A stretch of 64,000 bases of DNA from Paenibacillus sabuli (GCF_014705605.1 NZ_JACXIZ010000010.1:105986-169985); one strand, 5' to 3'. Shown: positions 25,410-34,732, numbered from the stretch's first letter. The notes: generated by a model not told the origin, from the sequence alone. Made by a program: numbers and translations.

Positions 25410-27185
25410 CTAAAAAGTCTCGATCGACCAATCAATGACTGCATTGTACGCCTTGCGCACCGCGGCGCCCACGCCTGCCAGCCCCGAGCGGCGCTGGGTG
25501 AAAAGCGGCCGGACGCCTTCGCCCCCCTGCTCGTCCGTGAGCGCTTCGATACGCACGTCGGCAAATACGCCGTCGTAGATGTCGTCGTCCGGATGCAGCT
25601 CGCTCGCCTCGGCGCCAAGTCCGATCCCGGCAGGCAGGTCGGACGCGAGCGGATGATCGGCGATGAGCAGGTCGCCGTCCACGCGCACCGACAGCCGGTC
25701 GCCGGTCAGGCGAATATCCAATTGACGCGTGTCGGCGATATTGGGCGGGTAGCCTTCGTCCTCCGTCTTGCCCCCGAGCGCCTGCTCCAGCGAATAGACC
25801 GAGGCTCTGTCGTAGGTGATGTCCTCTTCCTTCCACTTCACCTCGTCCAGCATGACCTCCAGAGCCGCCTGCAGCTCATCGTCCGGGCCGTCGCGCGTCT
25901 CCAGCAGCAGCACGTTGTTGTCCAGCGTCAGCCGCGCGTAGCGCTGCTGCGCCTCGTCCAGTCGCACGTATACGGATTGCCGGCCGACGACATTGCCGCG
26001 GAGCTCCGCGCGAATGCGCACATCGCGGGCCTCTGCGCCGTCCGCCAGCACCAGCCGCCCCTCCGCGCCGGGCGGAGCGGTCAGCACGAGCCGCTGCGCG
26101 CCGTATTCCGCCGCGCCCGCGAGCGTGCGCCACGCCTGCGCCTGCGCCTCGTCTCCAGTGACGAAGGCGACAGCTTGCCCGCTATCCTTGCGGATCTTCA
26201 TCAGCAGGTGATTGGTGCTCCAATACGGCGAGACCTGCAGCCGGGTCAGATCGTACAGCTCGCCTTCGGGCCCGTTGTACGCCTCGCCCTCGCGGTTGAA
26301 GTGCATCTCGAACAGCTCCCGGATCGCCTCGTCGTTGGCCGCTCCGACGAGCGGATTCATGCCTTCGTAGAGCGCATTGGCATGCATGATCATATACAAG
26401 CCCGGCACCTCGCCGAAGCGGCCGGTGTAGATGCTGCGCATCGCCTCGTAGTCAGCGCCGATGCGCGCCTCCATCTCCTCCTTGTCCTCCGTCGGAATCA
26501 TGTTCGCGTCGCGGACGAAGTCCATCAGATAATGGTTGTAATAGGCCATCTCCTGCTTGTTGCTGTCCACCTCATTGACCTCGCCGACGAATCGGCCCTC
26601 CCGGTCGAACACGTTGATGTAGCTGAGCCGGTAACCGCCGCTGCCGAGCTCCCAGTATCCTGTCTTCTTCATCCCGGTCAAGTCGCGCGGCTGCAGGAAC
26701 TTGCGCTGGCCGTCGCCCATCTTGTCGGCGTAGGACAGCATAGTCGCCTTGAAGTTGTACTTCTCCAGCAGCGACTGGGCGAACAGAGCGGAGTCGTTGC
26801 GCCCGTCCTCGAAGGCAAGGAACAGCGCCTTGTCCGGCAGCGGTTGTCCGTCGCGGTAGTAGCGCACAATATCCGCCTGGCTGATCGTGCGATATCCTTG
26901 TTCATGCAGCGCGCCGAGCTGGCGCTCCAGCTCGCGCCGCGCGATCAGCTTGGCGGTGCCGCTGCGCCCGACGCCAAAATAAGAGAGCGCGACAAAGCCG
27001 CGGTCGCTCGACCACTGCGCCCGGTCCGGCTCCCGGTAGCTGCGAATATCCACGATCGCGTTGATCAGCAGCAGCAGCGCGCCGAGCAGGACGATCGCCT
27101 GCACGATCGTCTTGAAAATTTTGAAGCGATCCTTGCGGCTGAGCGCCTTGTGCCCGGTATGAATACGATCTCTACGAACCCGCAT
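25410..27185 (-). CDS. Membrane-anchored polysaccharide deacetylase-like protein with C-terminal beta-sandwich
   Basis: A 591-residue protein with one N-terminal signal-anchor helix (about residues 25-45, IVQAIVLLGALLLLINAIV). An extracellular NodB-like domain follows; its first motif reads AFEDG in place of TFDDG, in the manner of PgaB-like proteins. The C-terminal 230 residues look like a laminin-G or jelly-roll sandwich (TRQLDIRLTGDRLSVRVDGDLL). Its place between the synthase and the GH18-like gene suggests it modifies the exported polymer. The start is ATG at 27185 behind AAGGTGAT; a TTG two codons upstream is possible. The catalytic assignment is weak. Confidence 0.65.
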   Translation of the reverse strand: MRVRRDRIHTGHKALSRKDRFKIFKTIVQAIVLLGALLLLINAIVDIRSYREPDRAQWSSDRGFVALSYFGVGRSGTAKLIARRELERQLGALHEQGYRTISQADIVRYYRDGQPLPDKALFLAFEDGRNDSALFAQSLLEKYNFKATMLSYADKMGDGQRKFLQPRDLTGMKKTGYWELGSGGYRLSYINVFDREGRFVGEVNEVDSNKQEMAYYNHYLMDFVRDANMIPTEDKEEMEARIGADYEAMRSIYTGRFGEVPGLYMIMHANALYEGMNPLVGAANDEAIRELFEMHFNREGEAYNGPEGELYDLTRLQVSPYWSTNHLLMKIRKDSGQAVAFVTGDEAQAQAWRTLAGAAEYGAQRLVLTAPPGAEGRLVLADGAEARDVRIRAELRGNVVGRQSVYVRLDEAQQRYARLTLDNNVLLLETRDGPDDELQAALEVMLDEVKWKEEDITYDRASVYSLEQALGGKTEDEGYPPNIADTRQLDIRLTGDRLSVRVDGDLLIADHPLASDLPAGIGLGAEASELHPDDDIYDGVFADVRIEALTDEQGGEGVRPLFTQRRSGLAGVGAAVRKAYNAVIDWSIETF

Positions 27186-27221
27186 GCTCAACCATCACCT
27201 TCCAACCTGAATGAAATGCCA

Positions 27222-29117
27222 TCAGAACGGCAAGCCTGTGCGCTTGCGCCGCATCGCCTTGCGGTTGCGCTCCTCGATATCCTGCGGCGTCTCGCGCGTC
27301 CCCCACGAGGACTTCCAGAACGTCACCATCGCGATCGGCATCTGCCACACGAGCACGAAGGAATAGAAGACACAGAAGATCAGACCGAACACCCAGAGCT
27401 TGCTGCGTCTGAACATCAGATGGGCGCAGCTCATCAGCAGCGCCATCAGCAGCAGACCGAGCAGGAAGGTGCTCGGAAAAACCTGGTGCACAAGCGGCAC
27501 GTAAACGAGATTGTACGTCACGACCGCAGGGGCCGCGATCGGCACGATCAGCCCGACGTAAAAGAAGAGCGCCATCATCGGCTCCTTGCGCCAAATAAAG
27601 GCCCCGGCACGCAGCGACTCGCGCAGCCAGGAGCGCTTCCAGCGCATCTGCTGCTTGAAAAACACCTTCAGGCTCGACGGCACGATAGTCGAACAAATCG
27701 CCGTATCCTGATAGGCGGTGCGATGTGTCTTGAGAATAAAATTGGTCATGCTGCGGTCGTCTCCGAAGGTCGCCGGCTGTCCCAGAAACTTCTGATCCAG
27801 CCAGGCCGCGCCATGCTTGACGACCAGACTCTTCTTGTAACAGGAAAGCGGGCCGGAGAGGCAGGTGACGCTGTCGAACCACGATTCGGCGGCCTTCATG
27901 ATGCGAAACGAGATGTAATAGCGCACCGTCTGCAGCTTCGTTACATTATTGGTGTACTTGTTCTCCACATCGGTGCGGCCCGCCACGCCGCCCATCGCCG
28001 GATCGCGAAACGGCTGCACCAGATTGCGGATCGCCGACGGCTCGAGAAAGCTGTCCGAATCGACGAATACGACCAGATCGTGCTTGGCGCGCGCGACGCC
28101 GCGCATGAGCGCTTCGCGCTTGCCGCCGTTCTCCTCCATCAGAATGAAGCTCACGCGCTCGCGCGTCCCGAAGCGTTCGACTTCCTTGTGAATGTTCGCC
28201 ACGACCTCGCGGATGCGCGCGGGCGAATGGTCCGTCGAGCAGTCGTCGACGACGATCACCTCGAGCTTGTCGACCGGGTAGTCCTGATTGATGCAGCTGA
28301 TGATCGTGCGCTGGATCCACTGCTCCTCATTGAAGCAAGGAATAATGAGCGACACCCCGGGCGTATATTCCGGATCAACCGGCACGGGTCGGTACAGGGC
28401 GCCGAAGAAATACCGCGACAGCAGGAAGGTGGCGGCAATCATGCTGTACAAATACAGCCAAAAATGAAACTTGAAGTAGATGATGCTCTCCACCCGCAGC
28501 AGCATGATCAGCCCGACAGCGATGAATAGCAGCAAGCTCGCGGTATAGACCGAATAGCCCCAGCGCTTTTTTTGAAAATAGCTGGTCAGCGGACGGTCGA
28601 ATTCGAACGCATACCGCTGCACCCCCTCGGGGTCCTCCTCGACTGTAAAAATGCGCACCAACTTTGCGGTCGTATTGACATAGGACTCAAACCCCTCCGG
28701 CATCGTGCCCGGCGGAATTTTGAAACGCATCTGCGCTTGATCGCCGACCTGCAGCGGACAGTGGGTGACGTCCAGCTTCAGGAGAATGCCGGTGGCGGAA
28801 ACGTCGATCGCGCGTCCGCGCCAGCGCTGCTTGAAGCCTTGTCCGGGCATGGCCACTTCGACGCGAAAACTCGCCATGTAGCGCAAGCTCAGCATCCGCT
28901 GCTTGTTAAGCTCCGTCATATCCGGGATATGCCCGACCTCGCGGTGCTCCAGGTGCTGCCCCCTGCGGTCCGACTGCACGCGGATGTGCTCCGGATCGGG
29001 CACATGCGACAGCGCGCGCCGATCCTCCCGGGGCAGGGTCAGCTTTTCCTCATTCGATTGTGGACGTTGCCGCCATCGCAGCAGCTTTTTGCCGACTCGC
29101 TTTTTACGTTTGATCAC
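27222..29117 (-). CDS. PilZ-domain/hyaluronan-synthase-like processive glycosyltransferase (GT2)
   Basis: A 631-residue membrane synthase. Residues about 72-185 form a PilZ c-di-GMP-receptor domain with D105-x-S107-x-x-G110 and an upstream R74-x4-R79, one residue longer than the usual Rx3R. Two helices (about 190-240) lead to a GT2 domain with DD at 291-292, DSD 353-355, GDD 452-454 and QQMRW 489-493, the processive-synthase set. SGPLSCY and FLGQPATFGDDRSMTNF recall hyaluronan synthase and NodC. Further helices follow from about 505. The start is GTG at 29117 behind TAGGAGA. It is flanked by a UDP-HexNAc dehydrogenase gene and a deacetylase-like gene. The polymer is not known. Confidence 0.85.
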   Translation of the reverse strand: MIKRKKRVGKKLLRWRQRPQSNEEKLTLPREDRRALSHVPDPEHIRVQSDRRGQHLEHREVGHIPDMTELNKQRMLSLRYMASFRVEVAMPGQGFKQRWRGRAIDVSATGILLKLDVTHCPLQVGDQAQMRFKIPPGTMPEGFESYVNTTAKLVRIFTVEEDPEGVQRYAFEFDRPLTSYFQKKRWGYSVYTASLLLFIAVGLIMLLRVESIIYFKFHFWLYLYSMIAATFLLSRYFFGALYRPVPVDPEYTPGVSLIIPCFNEEQWIQRTIISCINQDYPVDKLEVIVVDDCSTDHSPARIREVVANIHKEVERFGTRERVSFILMEENGGKREALMRGVARAKHDLVVFVDSDSFLEPSAIRNLVQPFRDPAMGGVAGRTDVENKYTNNVTKLQTVRYYISFRIMKAAESWFDSVTCLSGPLSCYKKSLVVKHGAAWLDQKFLGQPATFGDDRSMTNFILKTHRTAYQDTAICSTIVPSSLKVFFKQQMRWKRSWLRESLRAGAFIWRKEPMMALFFYVGLIVPIAAPAVVTYNLVYVPLVHQVFPSTFLLGLLLMALLMSCAHLMFRRSKLWVFGLIFCVFYSFVLVWQMPIAMVTFWKSSWGTRETPQDIEERNRKAMRRKRTGLPF

Positions 29118-29141
29118 AGCAGCGTCTCCTATCGCATAACA

Positions 29142-30458
29142 TTACAAGCGCCAGTAGTCTACGTCCAGCCTTACCAGCTCCGCCTTGTCGAGGGCGCCCT
29201 TCAGGTCCGCCACTACGCGTGCGCCCGACTGACGCAGCAGTCCGGCGTAGTGCGAGGACGCATGCGCGAGGTACGCCGCGTGCGGCACGGCCAGGATGAC
29301 GGCGTCCAGCTCGGTCAGCGCGTCCGGATCGACGAGCTCCACGCCGTACGCTGCGCTGACCTGCGCGGGATCGGCATGCGGATCGGCCACCAGCGGCCGG
29401 ATTCCGTACTCGGCCAGCTCCAGCAGCAGGTGCTGCACCTTGGTGTTGCGCGTATCCGCACAGTCCGGCTTGTAGGTGAAGCCCAGCACCGCGACCCGGG
29501 CCTCCCGCAGCGCGGCGCCGCCGCGCGCCAGCCGCTTGATCACCTGACGCGCCGCATAGCCGCCCATCTCCTCGTTCACTTCGCGGGCCGTGTTGATCAG
29601 CCGCAGGGGAACGCCCAGCGCTGCCGCGCGGTACGTCAGATAGTACGGATCGACGCTGATGCAATGCCCGCCGACCAGTCCGGGCGAGAAGGGCATGAAA
29701 TTCCACTTCGTGCCCGCCGCCGCCAGCACGGAACGGGTATCGAGCTCCATGCGGTCAAAGAGCACCGCAAGCTCGTTCATAAAGGCAATGTTCATGTCGC
29801 GCTGCGCGTTCTCCACGACCTTGGCCGCCTCCGCGACCTTGATACTCGGCGCGCGGTGCACGCCCGCCTCCACGACGAGCCCGTACAGCCTCGCTGCAAA
29901 CTCCAGCGTCTCCTCGTCCATGCCGGAGACGACCTTGACGATGTTGGCAAGCAAATGCTCGCGATCGCCCGGATTGATGCGCTCGGGGGAGTAGCCGATC
30001 TTGAAATCGGCGCCGCAGCGCAGACCCGAGCCCCGCTCCAGCAGCGGCAGACACTCCTCCTCGGTCACGCCCGGATAGACCGTCGATTCGTAGAACACGA
30101 CCGCTCCCGGCGTCAGCTTGGCCGCGACGAGCCGGCTGGCGCTGCGCACCGGTTCGAGGTCCGGCACATTGCCCCGGCCGACCGGGGTCGGCACGGCGAC
30201 GACGAACACCTCGACGCCGTCCAGCTCGGCCGGATCCGCCGTGAAGGCGACGCCGCTGCGCGCGACCGCGTCGTCGCCGATGTCGCCGGTGACGTCGTTG
30301 CCCTGCTTGTACGCCTCGATCTTGGCTGCGTTGACGTCGAAGCCGACGACCTCCAGGTGCTCGGCAAAAGCGACCGCCAGACGCAAGCCGACATAGCCCA
30401 TGCCGATCACCGCCACCTTGGCGCGGCGGGCTCGCAGTTCATTCCATAAGTGTTCCAT
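29142..30458 (-). CDS. UDP-N-acetylhexosamine 6-dehydrogenase (TviB/WbpA-like)
   Basis: A 438-residue NAD-dependent dehydrogenase that oxidises C6 of a UDP-sugar to the uronic acid. Visible are the Rossmann loop GMGYVGLRLAVAFA, the YSPERINPGD block, KVAEAAKVVENAQRDMNIAFMNELA, and TKWNFMPFSPGLVGGHCISVDPYYLT, which includes the catalytic Cys. The C-terminal domain has LGFTYKPDCADTRNTK. These stretches fit the UDP-GlcNAc/GalNAc branch better than UDP-glucose dehydrogenase. It precedes the synthase by 24 bases and should feed it with UDP-HexNAcA. The start is ATG at 30458 behind GAGGT. Confidence 0.88.
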   Translation of the reverse strand: MEHLWNELRARRAKVAVIGMGYVGLRLAVAFAEHLEVVGFDVNAAKIEAYKQGNDVTGDIGDDAVARSGVAFTADPAELDGVEVFVVAVPTPVGRGNVPDLEPVRSASRLVAAKLTPGAVVFYESTVYPGVTEEECLPLLERGSGLRCGADFKIGYSPERINPGDREHLLANIVKVVSGMDEETLEFAARLYGLVVEAGVHRAPSIKVAEAAKVVENAQRDMNIAFMNELAVLFDRMELDTRSVLAAAGTKWNFMPFSPGLVGGHCISVDPYYLTYRAAALGVPLRLINTAREVNEEMGGYAARQVIKRLARGGAALREARVAVLGFTYKPDCADTRNTKVQHLLLELAEYGIRPLVADPHADPAQVSAAYGVELVDPDALTELDAVILAVPHAAYLAHASSHYAGLLRQSGARVVADLKGALDKAELVRLDVDYWRL

Positions 30459-30518
30459 CTCATACCTCGCAATCTATACGAATCCATGTATACAAAATTC
30501 CGCTTGCCGCCCGTCGAG

Positions 30519-32165
30519 TCATGGCTCCAGGCCCAGCGCCTCGGACATGAGCACGAACCGGTACCCCTCTTGCCGGAGCAGCCGGATCGCCTCGGGGAGC
30601 GCCTCCAGCACATGCGTCCCGTCCAAGGCGTGGAGCAGGATGATGCTGCCGCTCTTGGTCTTCGCCATGATGCGGGAGACGATCGTCTCGGCGTCGTTGG
30701 CCACATCCCAATCCATCGTCGTCACATCGTACATCGCGATCCGGTGATAGCCGGTCGCCGCGATGATGCGCGCCGACTCCTCGCTGATCGCACCGGTCGG
30801 CGGCCGATACAGCATGAGCGGCTGCTCCTGGATCGCTTCGGTCAGCACCTGATGCGCCTTGACGACGTCCGCCTGGAGCTGCTCGGGCGTGAGCGTCGTC
30901 ACGACCTCGTGATTGTATGAATGATTGGCCACCTCGTGGCCCGCATCGACGAGTGCGCGCGCCATATTCGGATTGGCCTCCACGCCCTTCATCCGAAGGA
31001 AAAAGGTCGCCTTGACGTCGTATTCGTCCAATATATCCAGAATGGCGGTCATCGTCTGATCGCTCGCCCAGTTATTTATCGTAAGCGCGACTTCCCGCTC
31101 CTCGGTCTCGAACTGGTAGATCAGCTCGTAGTCCTGATCGGCGTAGTCCGGATTGAGCCTGACGGCATCGTAGCCCGGGATCTCCTGCGGCGCCAGCCGC
31201 GTCTCCCCACCGGAGACGAGCTCGCGCAAGGTCACCAGCTCATAGCGCAGCTCGTGCGCGGCCTCGGCGATATAGCGGATGGCCGACACGATCTCCGGGT
31301 TGTAGTCGGTATGCAGCAGGACGATCCCGCCGCGCGACAAGTAGCGCTCCACATACGCCCCGATCTCCTCGGCGCTCTGCATATCGGTATCGCGGGGATT
31401 AATCGAATATCCGACGACAGCGTCGAGTCCGAGGTCCGCCGCCGCCAGCTGCATGTTCGCCGTGATATCCCCGGACCTGGAGCGTACATAGCTCGGCACG
31501 ACGCCCGTCTCCCGCTCGATCACCTCTTGGCTGAGCGCGATCTCCCGATGCACTTGCGCGTAATCGAGCTCGCTGAGATTGACACTGCTCAGCGTATTGT
31601 TCTCCAGCTCGTGCCCGCGCTCGACGATCAGGCGGGCGAGGTCCGGCTCCTCCGCCACGCGCATGCCCGGCACGAAAAAAGTCGCCCGCAGCTCGAGCCG
31701 GTCGAGCTCGTCAAGCAGCGCGTGCATCGTCTGGGCATCGGCCAGCCCGTTGAAGGTCAGACTGAGCTGTCTCGACGACGTATAGACCGACTGGATCGCC
31801 GGACTCGGCTCGCCCGTGTACAGCACGGGCGCCGCTTCCGGCCCCGTCCCCCCTGCAGCCGGGCCGCTGCCGCCCTCGAACCAGCCGCAGCCGGCCAGCA
31901 TGAACAATGCCGCGAGCATAGCGACGGCCGGCAGCGCATGCGCACCGGATCGTGCCGCCCTGCGCACCGAGGCGCCAGGTGTCGCGCGGGATCGCATCCT
32001 TGCAAGCAGAGCGTCGGCTAGCTGCCTGCGGAATCGCGCCATCGCAAGACCAGCGACACCCGGCCGTGTGCGGAATCGCGCCATTGCAAGACTAGCGTCG
32101 GCTAGCGGTCTGCGGGATCGTACCGGCTCCGAACGCATGCGGTCTTTTTGCTTCATTTGCAGCAT
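30519..32165 (-). CDS. Lipoprotein with two degenerate polysaccharide-deacetylase (NodB) domains
   Basis: A 548-residue protein, first of the exopolysaccharide operon. A hydrophobic signal ends in lipobox LAGC (Cys93), but about 75 Arg-rich residues precede it, with the duplicated unit LAMARFR at 26-32 and 40-46. Two NodB-like domains follow. The first reads TFNGLAD in place of TFDDG and has lost the HSxxH histidines. The second reads TINNWASD but keeps HSYNH and YRPPTGAI. Both therefore lack the usual metal-binding Asp pair, so activity is doubtful. The start is ATG at 32165 behind AAGGGAG. An internal ATG at 31997 would shorten the leader but lacks a spaced ribosome site. Confidence 0.75.
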   Translation of the reverse strand: MLQMKQKDRMRSEPVRSRRPLADASLAMARFRTRPGVAGLAMARFRRQLADALLARMRSRATPGASVRRAARSGAHALPAVAMLAALFMLAGCGWFEGGSGPAAGGTGPEAAPVLYTGEPSPAIQSVYTSSRQLSLTFNGLADAQTMHALLDELDRLELRATFFVPGMRVAEEPDLARLIVERGHELENNTLSSVNLSELDYAQVHREIALSQEVIERETGVVPSYVRSRSGDITANMQLAAADLGLDAVVGYSINPRDTDMQSAEEIGAYVERYLSRGGIVLLHTDYNPEIVSAIRYIAEAAHELRYELVTLRELVSGGETRLAPQEIPGYDAVRLNPDYADQDYELIYQFETEEREVALTINNWASDQTMTAILDILDEYDVKATFFLRMKGVEANPNMARALVDAGHEVANHSYNHEVVTTLTPEQLQADVVKAHQVLTEAIQEQPLMLYRPPTGAISEESARIIAATGYHRIAMYDVTTMDWDVANDAETIVSRIMAKTKSGSIILLHALDGTHVLEALPEAIRLLRQEGYRFVLMSEALGLEP

Positions 32166-33064
32166 GATTTTCGCTTCTCCCTTATCTCCGCAATTGGTAT
32201 GAAGTCGACCATACGACCGGCGATTTTCTCGCTTGCTGGCCGCGACTTTGCTTTCAGTGTAGCGAAGCCATCTGTACAATATCTAAACACCGCAGCGTGT
32301 CAAATATGAGGCAAAACCGCTATCGTTCTCAGCTATCGTTCTCTATACCTATATAAATCGTATCAATCACCTATATACAACGTACTCAACGTAATTCTGG
32401 ACCATAAAAAATGATATCTTGCGATTATACAGCATTTATGCTACCTATTGTGTCAAAATAAACGTGTCGAAACAAGAGATAATGGATGGAAATTCGAATC
32501 GTTTTGTCGAAAGTATAAAAATATTTGTTGTAATATGATGAATGTAATTATTATCCATTTATTTCCGTTAGCACGTCAAATTAGCACATCGAAATGCATG
32601 ACCTGGGCGAATCCGTGAGGACTGCCTCCATTCGCTCCATTCGCGGTTCCGCGACACGTGGCTGTCTGCTGTAACGGTCATGAGCGACACTTAGCGGGGG
32701 AGATGGGGCGGAAATGACCGCTAAGCTTCGCTGGTGTCCATTAGAATAGCTACCTTTCACTTGCCGCTTGCCATCTGCCACCCCCAACCTGTGGCTTATC
32801 GCCTGATGCTCCCCACCTGTCACTTACCGCTGGCTATCTGCCGCCTGCCACTCGCTACTTACCGATTGCTACCTGCTTGCCGCCTACCGCTTGCCCCTGC
32901 CGCATGTCGCCTCGCCACTTGCCACCGGTCGCTTGTCGCTTGCCAGCCGTCTGTCACGTCTGTCACTTGCCGTCTGAGCTCGCCATCCCGCGACCCGCTC
33001 GCTCCGCAACGTGCCCAGCCGTTCTGCCGCTCTCTTCCAAGCCAATTGGCGTTCCACGCGAATG
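32166..33064. other. Intergenic region upstream of the exopolysaccharide operon
   Basis: Bases about 32280-32580 are markedly AT-rich for this genome and may hold the operon promoter (a TTGACA box lies at plus 32298-32303 on the minus strand). A 27-bp inverted repeat follows at 32671-32744. Bases about 32755-32960 are a degenerate tract of ACTTGCCGCTTGCC-like words. No gene is seen. Confidence 0.6.
32671..32744. repeat. 27-bp imperfect inverted repeat
   Basis: GTAACGGTCATGAGCGACAC, continuing into TTAGCGG (32671-32697), faces CCGCTAAGCTTCGCTGGTGT, continuing CCATTAG (32718-32744). The innermost part, AGCGANNCTTAGCGG, is nearly perfect. A related single arm (TAATGGACACTTAGC) occurs near 15571-15585. 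Confidence 0.6.
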
Positions 33065-33070
33065 CAAAAA

Positions 33071-33094
33071 AACCGCCCTGAGAAGGGCGGTTTT
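33071..33094 (-). terminator. Terminator of the LamG-protein gene
   Basis: On the minus strand AAAACCGCCCT pairs with AGGGCGGTTTT and is followed by more T (plus 33065-33070), 45 bases after the LamG gene stop. Confidence 0.88.
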
Positions 33095-33138
33095 AATGAA
33101 TTATAGGCACAGCCTCGTGTATGGTCGTGTATAGTGGC

Positions 33139-33918
33139 TTACGCATCCTGCAAAGGCGTCGGGATCGTGTCGCGGTAAAGCCGCGCAATCTCCTCGTCCC
33201 CGAGCGCCCGGTCGTATACGGCCAGGCCGCCCAGCAAGCCTTCGTAAAAGTTGCCCGGCGTGCCCGAGCGATCTACGCCGCCGACCGTAAAATCCGATCC
33301 GCCGCTACCGCCGTCATGCAGCCCTTCCGGATACGGGTATGGATTGAAGCCCTCCCGCACGTCGAGCCGGCCGTCGAGATACACGCGCGCATTCTGGCCA
33401 TCGTAGGTAAAGACCGCCAGCTGCCAGCGTCCGCTCGTCACCGGCGTCGCGCCGATCGCCGCGCTCATACAATACTTGTAGCCGGGTGTGGGACCGCCCT
33501 CGGCGGACACGTGCCCGCACACCTGATTGGCACTCTCCCAGATCCTCAGATCGAGGAACATGCAGTATTGGCGGCTGCGGCCGGTCTCGTTCCACATGCC
33601 CGCGACAGCCTGGCACTCGCCCTTCTCCTCGCCGCGCTTGATCCACGCCGCAAGCGTGAAGGCTGCGTTCCCGTGGAAGTCCAGCGCCGGACACTCGCTG
33701 CGCGGCACTGCCAGCCAATCGCCGTACACGAAGCGCGCAGCCCGCGGACCGAAGACGCCCTCCTCGGCGCTGCCGACCGTGCCGGCCATTTCGCGCAGGC
33801 GGTAGCGGCCGGGACCGCTCGACTCGCGTGGACCGCTCTGCTCCTGCATCTCCCACAGGCTGATCAGTCCGGGGACCTCCATTGCCGCTTGCCTTGCCTG
33901 CTTAACTTTCATGCTCAT
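33139..33918 (-). CDS. LamG/concanavalin A-like lectin domain protein
   Basis: A 259-residue protein with no signal peptide that consists of one laminin-G-type jelly roll. The LamG signature is clear: FHGNAAFTLAAWIKRGEEKG, RWQLAVFTYDGQNARVYLDGRL, and the C-terminal GLLGGLAVYDRALGDEEIARLY. The start is ATG at 33918 behind GGGAGGATG; the open frame continues upstream into the neighbouring gene but lacks another site. It is 25 bases downstream of the dioxygenase-like gene and shares its transcript, ending at the terminator above. Ligand and role are unknown; cytosolic LamG proteins in such gene pairs are usually annotated only by fold. Confidence 0.8.
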   Translation of the reverse strand: MSMKVKQARQAAMEVPGLISLWEMQEQSGPRESSGPGRYRLREMAGTVGSAEEGVFGPRAARFVYGDWLAVPRSECPALDFHGNAAFTLAAWIKRGEEKGECQAVAGMWNETGRSRQYCMFLDLRIWESANQVCGHVSAEGGPTPGYKYCMSAAIGATPVTSGRWQLAVFTYDGQNARVYLDGRLDVREGFNPYPYPEGLHDGGSGGSDFTVGGVDRSGTPGNFYEGLLGGLAVYDRALGDEEIARLYRDTIPTPLQDA

Positions 33919-33943
33919 TTTGTCGCATCCTCCCGACCAATCT

Positions 33944-34732
33944 TTATTTGAAATAATGGCCCTGTGCCCGGTCCCCGCCTGCGCGGAAGCCGAGACTGTA
34001 GCGCTGATAGTGCTGATAATGCGCGCGGTACAACTGCCCCGCCGCAGCCGGAGCATAGGTCAGATAGAGCTGCCTGCGGCTCACCTCGGCCGTATTGGGC
34101 CCGCTCTGATGCGGGGTCAGCGAATGGAACAGGATGACGTCGCCCGGTTCCGTCTCGACGATCGTGCCGCGCTGCGGATCGATCTCGGCGATCTCGGCCT
34201 CATTCATATTGCGCAGCTCGCCCGGCGTCGTGCGGAAGCGGTCGTGGTAGCCGCTGAACAGCTCCAGTCCGCCGTTGGCGGCACTGGCGCCATCGATCGC
34301 GACCATCGCCGAGATCAGCTGCTCGTAAGGGAAGCCCTGCCAATACGGCGCGTCCTGATGCATCGTGTATCCGCTCACGCCCGGCAACTTGAAGATCAGC
34401 TTGTCCTTGAAGAGTTGCGGCTCGTCGAGATAGATGTCACGCAGAGGCGTCAACAAGCGCTCATCCTGCGTCAAGGCGGCGAATACCGGCGAGATATCGT
34501 GCACAGGGTCAAAGCGTTCGACCACCCGACTTTCGTCCTCCAGCTTGCGATAGCCGACGCGCATATTCAGCGGGTCGAGATAGTCCTCGAGCGTCAGAAA
34601 ACGCGAGCATTCAGCCTGAACGACCTCCATCTCCGATTTTGTAAACACGCCGCGAAGCACCAGATAGCCATCCCGATTATACTGCTCCATCTGCGCATTA
34701 TCAAGCATGCGCAGCGCTTGTTTTTCCTGCAT
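33944..34732 (-). CDS. Phytanoyl-CoA dioxygenase (PhyH) family protein
   Basis: A 262-residue Fe(II)/2-oxoglutarate-dependent oxygenase of the PhyH family. The metal triad is visible as H125-x-D127 in MHQDAPYWQG and distal H208 in LTPHQSGPN; Arg after RRQLYLTY would bind 2-oxoglutarate. Substrates in this family range from phytanoyl-CoA to small polar metabolites, and none can be assigned here. The start is ATG at 34732 behind AAGGGAG. It is divergent from an AraC regulator 167 bases away, which probably controls this two-gene unit with the LamG gene. Confidence 0.85.
   Translation of the reverse strand: MQEKQALRMLDNAQMEQYNRDGYLVLRGVFTKSEMEVVQAECSRFLTLEDYLDPLNMRVGYRKLEDESRVVERFDPVHDISPVFAALTQDERLLTPLRDIYLDEPQLFKDKLIFKLPGVSGYTMHQDAPYWQGFPYEQLISAMVAIDGASAANGGLELFSGYHDRFRTTPGELRNMNEAEIAEIDPQRGTIVETEPGDVILFHSLTPHQSGPNTAEVSRRQLYLTYAPAAAGQLYRAHYQHYQRYSLGFRAGGDRAQGHYFK

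Noticed and set aside
25128..28529. Very long open frame on the plus strand, opposite the exopolysaccharide genes
   Set aside because: It is antisense to three well-supported genes, its product is His/Arg/Leu-rich nonsense typical of shadows in GC-rich DNA, and it has no family motif.
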